Below, piece by piece: positions 32,286 through 39,543 of a stretch of DNA of 39,736 nucleotides. The notes under the pieces are model-generated. The model did no database searches. It was not told the origin of the DNA and saw nothing but the letters and a program-made list of their open reading frames with translations. Source of the stretch: a virus; IMG/VR virus record IMGVR_UViG_3300047320_000250, positions 1 through 39,736 of that record; one strand, given 5' to 3'. Both the position numbers and the translations under genes were made by a program. The first letter of the stretch is position 1. Every line of letters begins with the position of its first letter.

Positions 32286-33116
32286 TCAGCAGTCGGTCAT
32301 GACCTGGTTGTCGCCACCGGTGACCGGAGGGCGCTTCGTTTGGTTGTGGTCCTGGGTGTTGGAGAGCCTGGTTTTCAGCTCTTTCAGGTCGGTACTGACC
32401 TGTTCGATTTGCGTTTTCAGTTCTGCGGAGAACTGTTTCTCGGCAGCCAGTTGATCGGGCAAATCCTTGACGTGTTCGGCGACGGCTTCGACCGCATCGC
32501 TGATATGAGCGAACTCGGTGTCGTCCTTGGTTTGCTTGCCTTTGAGCAGGGTTTGCACCTTGCTGAACAACTGGGCGCCGAGGCTGGGCTTGTCTTCGAT
32601 TTCCTCGAACGTCAGTTCGGTCTCGAGCGCCTCGGTGAACATTGAGGTCGCGGAGTAGTGGCGATCCTTGAACGGACTGGCGTCAGGTTTCTGGGCTGAG
32701 AACGACAGCACGTCGGTGCCGAGGCTGGCCGGGGAATCGGTGATGCCAAGGCCGACGATGTAGGCCTCGCCGGTATCGGCGAAGCTATCGTCGATTTCAA
32801 TTGAGGTGTAGACCTTCTGCTTGGCCTTGTTCAGGGCGATCAGTTCGGCGGTCGGCTCGACCTGGGCGAACAGCGCCAGTTTCTTTTGGCCACCGATGTC
32901 CACTTCTTCGGTCTTCACTGCCAGCACGTCGCCGTAAGCCTTGAACGGGCCATCGGGCAGCACGCTGCGGTAGTGTTCCAGCCAGATGCGTGCGCCGTAG
33001 GTGGACGGGTTGAAGTTCTTCGCGGCTTGTTCCAGCCAGTTGCGTTTAATGGTGCGCTTGTCCGAGGTCGCGCCCTCGACGGCGACGCGGAACCAGTTGC
33101 TGCGGAATTTCTTCAT
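32286..33116 (-). CDS. O: Capsid scaffold / protease O
   Basis: A 276-aa homologue of P2 gpO: protease domain in residues 1-150 (KKFRSNWFRVAVEGATSDKR, RIWLEHYRSVLPDGPF, VGLGITDSPASLGT) and a scaffold part rich in coiled coil (FSAELKTQIEQVSTDLKEL). GAGGA lies about eight bases before ATG 33116; longer frames upstream are not needed. It is transcribed from the shared O/P late promoter. Confidence 0.94.
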   Translation of the reverse strand: MKKFRSNWFRVAVEGATSDKRTIKRNWLEQAAKNFNPSTYGARIWLEHYRSVLPDGPFKAYGDVLAVKTEEVDIGGQKKLALFAQVEPTAELIALNKAKQKVYTSIEIDDSFADTGEAYIVGLGITDSPASLGTDVLSFSAQKPDASPFKDRHYSATSMFTEALETELTFEEIEDKPSLGAQLFSKVQTLLKGKQTKDDTEFAHISDAVEAVAEHVKDLPDQLAAEKQFSAELKTQIEQVSTDLKELKTRLSNTQDHNQTKRPPVTGGDNQVMTDC

Positions 33117-33179
33117 GCCGGGAATCCTCATTGCGTGGGGCGCCTGCCGGTGGGTGAGCAGTGCATTGCGATGAGGGGC

Positions 33180-33278
33180 ATGGTCGTGACGCGCGCGGGT
33201 TGCGGCAACGAGGTGGGACTGTAGGGAAGGGCGGTACAAAGGGCGGCGCTATTGAGTCGCGGGCGCGGGCGGCAGCAT
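33180..33278. promoter_or_regulatory. Divergent O and P late promoters sharing one palindrome
   Basis: TGTA (33220-33223), 11 bases, TACA (33235-33238). Rightward, CAGCAT (33273-33278) and, leftward, GACCAT (33185-33180) both lie 44-49 bases from the palindrome centre. The P start codon follows the rightward hexamer after seven bases. One activator dyad thus seems to serve both directions. The predicted O leader is about 56 nt; that of P is nil. Confidence 0.7.
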
Positions 33279-33285
33279 CGCGGCC

Positions 33286-35043
33286 ATGACTACGACCGAA
33301 CTGTTGCCCATCGATCCCCGCCGCCAATCCAAATTTCTGTATTGGATGGGGTGGCGCGTCTGCGAGATTGCCGAGGCTACGGGCGAAAAGGAAAAAACGC
33401 TACACAGCTGGAAGGCCCGTGATGAATGGGATCGGGCCGACAACGTCGAGCGCATTGGCGGGGCGTTGGAGGCGCGGCTGGTGCAGTTGATCCTCAAGGA
33501 AGGCAAGAGCGGTGGCGACTTCAAGGAGATTGATCTGTTGCACCGGCAGTTGGAGCGGCAGGCGCGGATTCAGCGTTTTCAGGGCGGCGGTACCGAGACT
33601 GAGCTCAATCCGAATCTAGCCAAGCGCAACGCCGAGCCGAAGAAGAAGGCCGTCAAAAACGAGATCGATGAAGACCAGGTCGAGCTGCTGCGCGAGGCGT
33701 TTCTCGACGGTTGTTTTGACTATCAGAAAGACTGGTACCGGGCGGGCAATCAGCGTACTCGCGTCATCCTCAAGAGCCGGCAGATCGGGGCGACTTACTA
33801 CTTCGCTCGCGAGGCATTTATCGATGCCCTGGATACCGGGCGTAATCAGATTTTTCTCTCGGCCTCGAAGAACCAGGCTTACCTGTTCCGCGGTTACATT
33901 CAGGCGTTCACCCGCGAGGTAATCGGCGTTGAGCTGACCGGTGACCCCATCGTGTTGCCCAACGGTGCCGAGTTGTTTTTCCTCGGCACCAACGCCCGCA
34001 CCGCCCAGGGCTACCACGGCAATTTCTACTTCGACGAATTCTTCTGGACGTTCAAGTTCGAGGAGTTGAACAAGGTCGCCTCGGGCATGGCGATGCACAA
34101 GAAGTGGCGCAAAACTTACTTTTCGACGCCGTCGAGCATGGCCCACGAGGCCTATACCTTTTGGACTGGCGAGCGCTTCAACAAGGGCAAGCCCGCCACG
34201 GAGCACACGAAGGTGGACGTGTCTCACGGGGCGCTTCAGCAGGGGCGGTTTTGTGAGGATCGTCTGTGGCGGCAGATCGTCACGATCCTGGATGCGGAGC
34301 GGGGCGGTTGTGATCTGTTCGACATCGAAGAGCTACGCCGCGAGTACAGCCCCGAGGCGTTCGCCAACCTGTTGATGTGTGAGTTTGTCGATGATGGGGC
34401 GAGCATTTTCCCACTGACGCTGTTGCAGTCGTGCATGGTGGACAGTTGGGTCGAGTGGGCGGAGGACTACAAGCCGTTCGCCATGCGCCCGTTCGGCGAT
34501 CGGCAGGTGTGGATTGGTTATGACCCGGCTGAGACCGGCGACTGCTCGGGGATGGTGGTGGTTGCGCCGCCGCTGGTACCGGGCGGTAAGTTCCGGATTC
34601 TGGAGCGTCACCAGTTTCGCGGTATGGACTTTGCCGCGCAGGCCGCGTTTATCAAGAGCGTCTGCGACCGCTACTGGGTGACCTACATCGGCATCGATGT
34701 CACGGGGCTGGGTAGCGGCGTGGCGCAGCTGGTGCGCCAGTTCTTCCCGGCGGTTACCACTTTCAGTTACTCGCCTGAGGTTAAGACCCGCCTGGTGCTC
34801 AAGGCCTATGACGTTATCCACAAGGGACGGCTCGAATTCGACGCCGGCTGGACAGACATGGCCCAGTCGCTGATGGCGATTCGCAAGACGGTCACCGCTG
34901 GCGGACGGCAGTACACCTACACCGCTGGGCGCAACGACAACACCGGTCACGCCGATCTGGCGTGGGCGCTCTTTCACGCATTGCACAACGAACCGCTTGA
35001 GGGGCAGACCGCTGCCAATACCGGGCGGATGGAGATTTATTGA
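33286..35043 (+). CDS. P: Terminase large subunit P (ATPase)
   Basis: A 585-aa homologue of P2 gpP. Residues 15-50 hold a helix-turn-helix-like start (GEKEKTLHSWKARDEWD). The packaging ATPase has the variant Walker A KSRQIGAT (163-170) and Walker B NFYFDEFF (246-253). The nuclease-like part begins GYDPAETGDCSG. It packages DNA from cos. No Shine-Dalgarno is visible, and the predicted transcription start lies on the ATG. Confidence 0.95.
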   Translation: MTTTELLPIDPRRQSKFLYWMGWRVCEIAEATGEKEKTLHSWKARDEWDRADNVERIGGALEARLVQLILKEGKSGGDFKEIDLLHRQLERQARIQRFQGGGTETELNPNLAKRNAEPKKKAVKNEIDEDQVELLREAFLDGCFDYQKDWYRAGNQRTRVILKSRQIGATYYFAREAFIDALDTGRNQIFLSASKNQAYLFRGYIQAFTREVIGVELTGDPIVLPNGAELFFLGTNARTAQGYHGNFYFDEFFWTFKFEELNKVASGMAMHKKWRKTYFSTPSSMAHEAYTFWTGERFNKGKPATEHTKVDVSHGALQQGRFCEDRLWRQIVTILDAERGGCDLFDIEELRREYSPEAFANLLMCEFVDDGASIFPLTLLQSCMVDSWVEWAEDYKPFAMRPFGDRQVWIGYDPAETGDCSGMVVVAPPLVPGGKFRILERHQFRGMDFAAQAAFIKSVCDRYWVTYIGIDVTGLGSGVAQLVRQFFPAVTTFSYSPEVKTRLVLKAYDVIHKGRLEFDAGWTDMAQSLMAIRKTVTAGGRQYTYTAGRNDNTGHADLAWALFHALHNEPLEGQTAANTGRMEIY

Positions 35044-36068
35044 TGACTGAACAACTTGCCGGCCAGACGCTGTTGCCTGCATCCACACCCGCCACCGGCG
35101 CAGGGACTCAGGTGTTTTCCTTTGGCGAGCCGACGCCGGTGTTGGGCGGTCGGGAGGTGTTTGATTACCTGGAGTGCTGGTTTAACGGGCGCTGGTATGA
35201 GCCGCCGCTTTCCCTCGATGGCCTGGCGCGTTCGGTGGGGGCGAGTGTGCATTTGCATTCGGGGTTGATGTTCAAGCGCAACTTGTTGAGCAAGACGTTT
35301 ATTCCGCATCCGTTGTTGTCGCGGGCGGCGTTTGAGCAGTTTGCTTTGGATTTTTTGTGTTTGGGGAATGGATATCTAGAGGCTCGGCGGTCGGTACTGG
35401 GCAATACGCGGCAACTGGTGCCGCCTTTGGCCAAGTACATGCGTGTTGGGCCGGAGGGGCAGTTCTACCAGGTGCGTGGGTGGAAGGATGAGCATGCGTT
35501 TGAGCAAGGCAGTGTTTTTCATCTGCGGGAGGCGGATCTGCACCAGGAGATTTATGGGCTGCCGGAGTGGATCAGTGCGTTGCAGTCGGCGTTGTTGAAT
35601 GAGTCGGCGACGTTGTTTCGGCGTAAGTATTACGAGAATGGCAGCCATGCGGGGTTCATTCTGTATATGACGGATGCAGCGCAGACTGAGGCTGACATTG
35701 ATGCGTTGCGCAAGGCGCTGAAGGAGTCGAAGGGGCCGGGGAATTTTCGCAACCTTTTTGTCTATTCGCCGACTGGGAAGAAGGATGGGATTCAGTTGAT
35801 TCCCGTGAGTGAGGTGGCGGCGAAGGATGAGTTTAATTCGATCAAGAATCAGACGCGGGATGACGTATTGGCCTGCTTGCGGATTCCGCCGCAGTTGATG
35901 GGTATTGTGCCGCAGAATGCGGGTGGATTTGGATCGATCAGGGAGGCGGCGCAAATCTATACGGCGAATGAGCTGGAACCCATTCAGACGCGGATGTTGC
36001 AGCTGAATGACTGGGTGGGCGAGGATATTATCCGATTCAAGTCATATGAGTTATTAGGTAAAGAATGA
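35043..36068 (+). CDS. Q: Portal protein Q
   Basis: A 341-aa homologue of P2 gpQ, the portal through which DNA is packaged. Family words: DYLECWFNGRWYEPPLSLDG, LGNGYLEARRSVLG and IRIPPQLMG-like LRIPPQLMGIVPQNAGGFG. The ATG overlaps the P stop in TGATG. Its end marks the boundary of the phage core; the following genes are cargo. Confidence 0.95.
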   Translation: MTEQLAGQTLLPASTPATGAGTQVFSFGEPTPVLGGREVFDYLECWFNGRWYEPPLSLDGLARSVGASVHLHSGLMFKRNLLSKTFIPHPLLSRAAFEQFALDFLCLGNGYLEARRSVLGNTRQLVPPLAKYMRVGPEGQFYQVRGWKDEHAFEQGSVFHLREADLHQEIYGLPEWISALQSALLNESATLFRRKYYENGSHAGFILYMTDAAQTEADIDALRKALKESKGPGNFRNLFVYSPTGKKDGIQLIPVSEVAAKDEFNSIKNQTRDDVLACLRIPPQLMGIVPQNAGGFGSIREAAQIYTANELEPIQTRMLQLNDWVGEDIIRFKSYELLGKE

Positions 36069-36121
36069 AAATCGATCCGATTGAAATTGGCTAAATTTTC
36101 GCAGATGCGGCAGCTTCTCCC

Positions 36122-36607
36122 TTAGGTCTTCGAGTTGTCTTCCGCTTGGTACTGTTCCACGTAGTCAGATAGTGTGATTAAGTTCTGAAGAACTGGTAGC
36201 AACAACATCTTGGCCTTTTTGTAGTAAGAAGGTCCTTTACTTGTGTCTGTACATAACAGGCTCACATGGGCCTGGTTCGCCTTTATGTTGTGCTCAATAT
36301 TTTCAGTGACCGGGCTGTAGAAAATATTGAAAGCCAGAATGTCGTCGTATTTAATAGATGCTGCATCCCCGCAAAGGAAGCGCGAAATATGAGGGGACTT
36401 TCTTTCTTCAGGTTTTTTTGCTGACTGAGATGCCGCTCTTTCAGTCAAAGTCTCGATCGACATCAAAGTTTCTGTATCAAGGCTGTAACCGCGGCGTTGC
36501 AAATCTTCAGTGCTGATGGCAGAAGGAATGACTTTTCCGTCTATAATGTGCTGCGGTGCAAAGTTGAGGCGAAGAAGATGGTGTTGTACTTCAAGTTTAT
36601 AGTCCAT
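36122..36607 (-). CDS. Third gene of the TIGR04255 operon, unknown function
   Basis: A 161-aa soluble protein. The opening, LRLNFAPQHIIDGKVIPSAIS, precedes a polar linker (AASQSAKKPEERKSPH) and a helical end (KAKMLLLPVLQNLITLSDYV). I recall similar small proteins beside TIGR04255 genes, but cannot search. It starts 14 bp after the stop of the middle gene and is the last gene of the operon, convergent with Q. Base composition is clearly lower in GC than the phage core. Confidence 0.6.
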   Translation of the reverse strand: MDYKLEVQHHLLRLNFAPQHIIDGKVIPSAISTEDLQRRGYSLDTETLMSIETLTERAASQSAKKPEERKSPHISRFLCGDAASIKYDDILAFNIFYSPVTENIEHNIKANQAHVSLLCTDTSKGPSYYKKAKMLLLPVLQNLITLSDYVEQYQAEDNSKT

Positions 36608-36621
36608 TACTACTGTTTTCC

Positions 36622-37257
36622 CTAAGCTCTTTGAAGGTGTTCAAATACCTTTGGTGGCAGCTCAGAATCTATACTGTAGTTGTCACCGAAAAACTCTTCA
36701 CCATCCTCCGTTTTTGCGTAAAAAGAAAAAGAACCATCACCATAGAATCCTAGATCTAGTGTTATATGGCAATTTTCCCAGAAAAAACTTACCTCGCCAT
36801 CAGTTGCCGGACTAATGATAGGTTCAAGTATGGAGGGTACGTTCAAAATCCTGAGGGCGAATGCTTCCGCCTCTTGTATAGAGCGATCGTCAGGTTTCCT
36901 AGACTCGTAGCCGGCCCAGCCATCTGTTAGCTGCTTCAAGCTAGCCAATGTGCTCAGCGCTCGTTGCATGATTCCTCCGTGAAGCGTCCATGCCGATGAG
37001 TCTGGAGTATGTACCGTTTTTTCAAGGTTGCAAGCGACAGCAGACCAGATGATACGGAGATTTACACTCGGATTTGTTGCTCTTATCCGAGGCGTCCAGC
37101 CGTCGCACCGTCTTGCTGATTTTGGTTGAGGCAGCTCTTGAGTAACTAATGATGTCGAAAAACGCTTGAGTAAGGCAATTGTCGATGCCAAAGTAGAATT
37201 TTGCAAAATTCTAATATTGGCACTTGCGCTACTAGAGTACACGCTGGTGAGATTCAT
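36622..37257 (-). CDS. Middle gene of the TIGR04255 operon, unknown function
   Basis: A 211-aa protein starting MNLTSVYSSSASANIRIL four bases after the TIGR04255 stop; a GTG start at 37302 inside the upstream gene is also possible. The first 110 residues lack features. The second half has LASLKQLTDGWAGYESRKPD (one residue pattern L-x2-L-x6-GW-GY), then EVSFFWENCHITLDLGFYGD, an alternation of strands and helices seen in many uncharacterised bacterial proteins. No catalytic motif is evident. No good Shine-Dalgarno, so coupling to the first gene is likely. Confidence 0.6.
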   Translation of the reverse strand: MNLTSVYSSSASANIRILQNSTLASTIALLKRFSTSLVTQELPQPKSARRCDGWTPRIRATNPSVNLRIIWSAVACNLEKTVHTPDSSAWTLHGGIMQRALSTLASLKQLTDGWAGYESRKPDDRSIQEAEAFALRILNVPSILEPIISPATDGEVSFFWENCHITLDLGFYGDGSFSFYAKTEDGEEFFGDNYSIDSELPPKVFEHLQRA

Positions 37258-37261
37258 TGCG

Positions 37262-38011
37262 TTATTCAAAGGACGGCTCCAGCACTGCCAATCCCTTTTC
37301 ACTCAAACAATCAAAAAACATTTTTTTATTAATGGCGTGTAGGGAGGTGAGATTTACTTTTGCAGAGGCTATGAAATCAGCTAGCGGCGTATTATCGATT
37401 TGGCGTATTGAGTCAATGTCAATAAGTAATCCGGATTTCGGCTCGCCAGTTTCTAATATTTGAGCGTCCACTCTTCCGGCGATCTGCAACAGGTTAATAG
37501 CTTCGCCTTCCTGTATCTCTGTTTGGAAATTGACTTTTGCAATATCAATATCTCTACCCCCGATTGCTATCTTGGCGTTCAGATAATCTGAAGGGTATTC
37601 CATCAGTTCATTTGGTAATACGTCCGTGTACTTGAGAGAGTATCGAACTACCGGTCCGACTAGATTTATTGAATTAGTGGTATTCAAGGTTTTTAATATT
37701 TTTTCCTCAAATAGCGCCCAACCAGGGTAGGGGTATCTGCACGACACCTGAAGAGATCTATCACTAATCGAAATAAAAAACTTATCGAATTTAAGTCTAA
37801 TTAACGGTGCATATTGTAAGTTTGGATCATTATTTCTAATCTGTTCGGGTATGTCAGCCTGTGGCAATCGTTCAATAGAACTACCTCCCCACTGACTATA
37901 GAGATGACCGGGCAAGATAGTAGACAGCGGTATGGCGCCCTCAAATCGAATCTCAAAAGCAGCATCCACCAAAGGTCCTTTCAGAAGCTTTGTTGGGAGT
38001 TTCGAACTCAT
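37262..38011 (-). CDS. TIGR04255-family protein, candidate defence component
   Basis: A 249-aa protein. The start MSSKLPTKLLKGPLVDAAFE at ATG 38011 fits the family opening; longer frames begin with TTG. Typical parts are LVDAAFEIRFEGAIPLSTIL, the FISISDRSLQVSCRYPYPGW strand region and a YSLKYTDVL segment. The family is sporadic in distribution and its biochemistry is unknown to me. It heads a three-gene unit placed between portal and cos, where P2-like phages keep anti-phage or toxin genes. GC content is low, which points to separate acquisition. Confidence 0.7.
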   Translation of the reverse strand: MSSKLPTKLLKGPLVDAAFEIRFEGAIPLSTILPGHLYSQWGGSSIERLPQADIPEQIRNNDPNLQYAPLIRLKFDKFFISISDRSLQVSCRYPYPGWALFEEKILKTLNTTNSINLVGPVVRYSLKYTDVLPNELMEYPSDYLNAKIAIGGRDIDIAKVNFQTEIQEGEAINLLQIAGRVDAQILETGEPKSGLLIDIDSIRQIDNTPLADFIASAKVNLTSLHAINKKMFFDCLSEKGLAVLEPSFE

Positions 38012-38186
38012 TGATAGTCTCACTCTATTGCTACGCTTCCCGCGTAGAAAAAACAAATAACCCGGCGTGTGCCAAGTCTATCCATTGCCGTCACCTTGAC
38101 TCTAGTTGTGGAGAAGTCGTAACGCCACTACATCTCGGCGTCGCAGCATACTCAATCCCCCTTCAGTTGACTATCGCGGAGGATAA

Positions 38187-38258
38187 ATGGTCATGCGCGA
38201 AAACACTTTGTTACGAAGCCTCGGCTGGAGCTTGTATGGCTGTCTTCGCGTCGATTAA
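38187..38258 (+). CDS. Possible 23-aa small ORF
   Basis: GCGGAGG stands five bases before ATG, a strong ribosome site, followed by a 23-codon frame (MVMRENTLLRSLGWSLYGCL...) ending TAA. The peptide is hydrophobic and basic. No similarity recognised. The ribosome site is the only argument for it. Confidence 0.3.
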   Translation: MVMRENTLLRSLGWSLYGCLRVD

Positions 38259-38379
38259 GACGGTAGATGCAAGCGGGGCATGTTGGAGTACGGGCGAATC
38301 TGACTGCCATACCGAAACGATTTGTTGGGTAGGGGTAATGCTTGCTGTGCCTAGGAGAAACTGGCGCTTGGTGCGCGCC

Positions 38380-38398
38380 GTCGTCCCCCCACCTCGCC
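38380..38398 (-). other. cos: Putative cos site
   Basis: On the minus strand the 19 bases begin GGCGAGGTGGGGGGACGAC. P2 cos, as I recall it, is GGCGAGGCGGGGAAAGCAC: 14 of 19 positions agree, including the GGCGAGG start. The place also fits: between the end of Q and the genome end, on the same side as in P2 and phiCTX. Confidence 0.65.
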
Positions 38399-38577
38399 TG
38401 CGGCCTAAATAGGTCTTTTTTTCTGCGTTTCTGCGCTCGGCTCGGTCCCCGTCAGGCTGGACGCAGGATTGGCGTTTTGAAAGGTGCTGAATCCTGCGAA
38501 ACCCTGCATGGCTGCGTGGTGGGGCAGATATCCTGGAACGCCGGGCGGGGGCTTTTTCAGGAACGCCGTCGGAAAAA

Positions 38578-38852
38578 GGTAATTTTGGTAATTTGGGGTG
38601 CTAAAGCGGCTGAGAGCCCCGTATCTACTGGGTTTCACGAATTACTCGGATAGGTAATTTTTAGTAATGTAGAAGGTAATTTTTACGTAACCTATTGATT
38701 TATAAGGTCTGGATGATCAAAGGTGATTACCTTGAAGAAGAGTAATTTCATTACCTAAAAATTACTTCAATATTACCTTTCCCGCTTCGCTTGAAACCCT
38801 TGAAAACAAAGGCCTGTAGCCAATCGTCGCGCTTACATTACCTAAATTACTC
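38578..38852. repeat. Cluster of GGTAAT(TTT) repeats, iteron-like
   Basis: About ten copies of GTAATT-type words in both orientations occupy 275 bp. GGTAATTT appears at 38578 and 38587; AGGTAATTTTTA twice, exact, at 38652-38663 and 38674-38685 (22 bp apart, two helical turns). Inverted forms are at 38750-38757, 38756-38767, 38772-38778 and 38838-38852. The segment is AT-rich and has no gene. It could be a replication origin for the primase/helicase, or excisionase/integrase sites of the right arm. Confidence 0.7.
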
Positions 38853-38922
38853 TTTTCCGATGGCTCACCCGAAAAACGCATCAGGTCCTGCGAGTCGAGT
38901 CAATTTCCGCTGCCGCACAAAT

Positions 38923-38944
38923 CCATGGGAACGCCATGGGAACG
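38923..38944 (+). repeat. Right-arm tandem 11-bp repeats (putative integrase arm sites)
   Basis: CCATGGGAACG occurs twice in a row (38923-38933 and 38934-38944). The left arm has a related pair with the same step and orientation. In the excised circle both pairs flank the 27-bp core as direct repeats. Confidence 0.62.
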
Positions 38945-39017
38945 CTTGCGCGCTAACTATCGCCGCAAAGCCCTTATAAACCGGGGCCTGATTTTCCGAA
39001 AAGCGCGATCGGGTGCT

Positions 39018-39044
39018 TTCGAATCTCTCCTTCACCGCCACATT
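39018..39044 (+). other. attR core (27-bp repeat)
   Basis: Exact copy of 36-62. Here the repeat is preceded by phage sequence (GTGCT), so no tRNA is formed. Host sequence continues at 39045. Confidence 0.92.
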
Positions 39045-39048
39045 TATA

Positions 39049-39084
39049 CGAAAAAGCCCTGATTATTCAGGGCTTTTTCGTTTC
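39049..39084 (+). terminator. Original host tRNA terminator
   Basis: CGAAAAAGCCCTGA and TCAGGGCTTTTTCG form a perfect 14-bp stem with loop TTAT, followed by TTTC. It must have followed the tRNA-Ser gene before integration; the prophage now separates them by 39 kb. Confidence 0.85.
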
Positions 39085-39195
39085 TGCGTTTCTGAATAAA
39101 CTCCGGCCCGGCAAATCATTCCATCAGGGATGAAATGGATTGTCGCCCCGTGCCCAATATTTGCCTCACATCCTGGTAGCGATCCGCGAGAATGT

Positions 39196-39462
39196 TTACC
39201 CTGGCATTGCCCAGGATTGCAGCGTGTAGCCCCCCTGGCTCAACTCGGCGCGTACCTCTTCCAGCAGGTTTTCCAGCTGCGCCGGGTCGGAATAGGTACT
39301 GCTTGGAATCTGTTTGCGACAAATACGAGTGGCTGCCCGGTCGATGACGGTCAGGCTCAGTTCGCCGTTACCGTCTTGCGCGGCCCAGGCGACGCATTGA
39401 AAAGGTTCGAATGCGTGCCCGGCAATCAAAAGTGCTTCGTTGATGCGCAACGCGGTGCTCAT
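39196..39462 (-). CDS. Host hypothetical protein
   Basis: An 88-aa protein starting MSTALRINEALLIAGHAFEP, with GAGG before the ATG. It is soluble, with a basic middle (RAATRICRKQIP) and an acidic helix (AQLENLLEEVRAEL). It lies outside the prophage, downstream of and parallel to the PHA synthase-like gene. I recall similar small proteins in Pseudomonas; function unknown. The open frame extends upstream without a ribosome site. Confidence 0.7.
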   Translation of the reverse strand: MSTALRINEALLIAGHAFEPFQCVAWAAQDGNGELSLTVIDRAATRICRKQIPSSTYSDPAQLENLLEEVRAELSQGGYTLQSWAMPG

Positions 39463-39504
39463 GGGGCCTCTTTCCTTGTACCGAAACAAATGATCCGCAG
39501 TTGA

Positions 39505-39530
39505 CCTGCTGCATGAAGTCATGCAGCAGG
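39505..39530. repeat. Perfect 26-bp palindrome
   Basis: CCTGCTGCATGA is followed directly by its inverted copy around a two-base centre. It stands 14 bp after the stop of the minus-strand PHA synthase-like gene and before the 88-aa gene. There is no T run, so it may be an mRNA-end stabilising hairpin or a protein site instead of a plain terminator. Confidence 0.6.
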
Positions 39531-39543
39531 GCATTTCAGTTTT

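Larger units (their letters stand above)
36..39044. mobile_element. Complete P2/phiCTX-like prophage
   Basis: A 27-bp direct repeat of the tRNA-Ser 3' end bounds the element, so the excised circle would be 38,982 bp. Inside are an integrase next to attL, an early operon with a divergent repressor, and a full set of P2-type virion genes: D U T E/E' FII FI H I J W V S R, lysis genes, X L M N O and divergent P Q. I see no broken structural gene. The order, with int and att beside a cos-like site instead of beside ogr and D, resembles phiCTX more than P2; phiCTX is known to use a tRNA-Ser 3' end. Cargo sits at four places: next to attL, between repressor and D, between V and S, and between Q and cos. 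Confidence 0.95.

Noticed and set aside
37990-38412. 140-aa plus-strand frame before cos
   Set aside because: It begins inside the TIGR04255-like gene, has no ribosome site and no coherent protein pattern.
38578-38852. CRISPR array
   Set aside because: Repeats are short, both orientations occur, spacing varies and no unique spacers of regular length exist.
36-39044. Insertion sequences or transposases in the cargo zones
   Set aside because: I see no transposase-like reading frame or terminal inverted repeats; cargo seems to have come by recombination.
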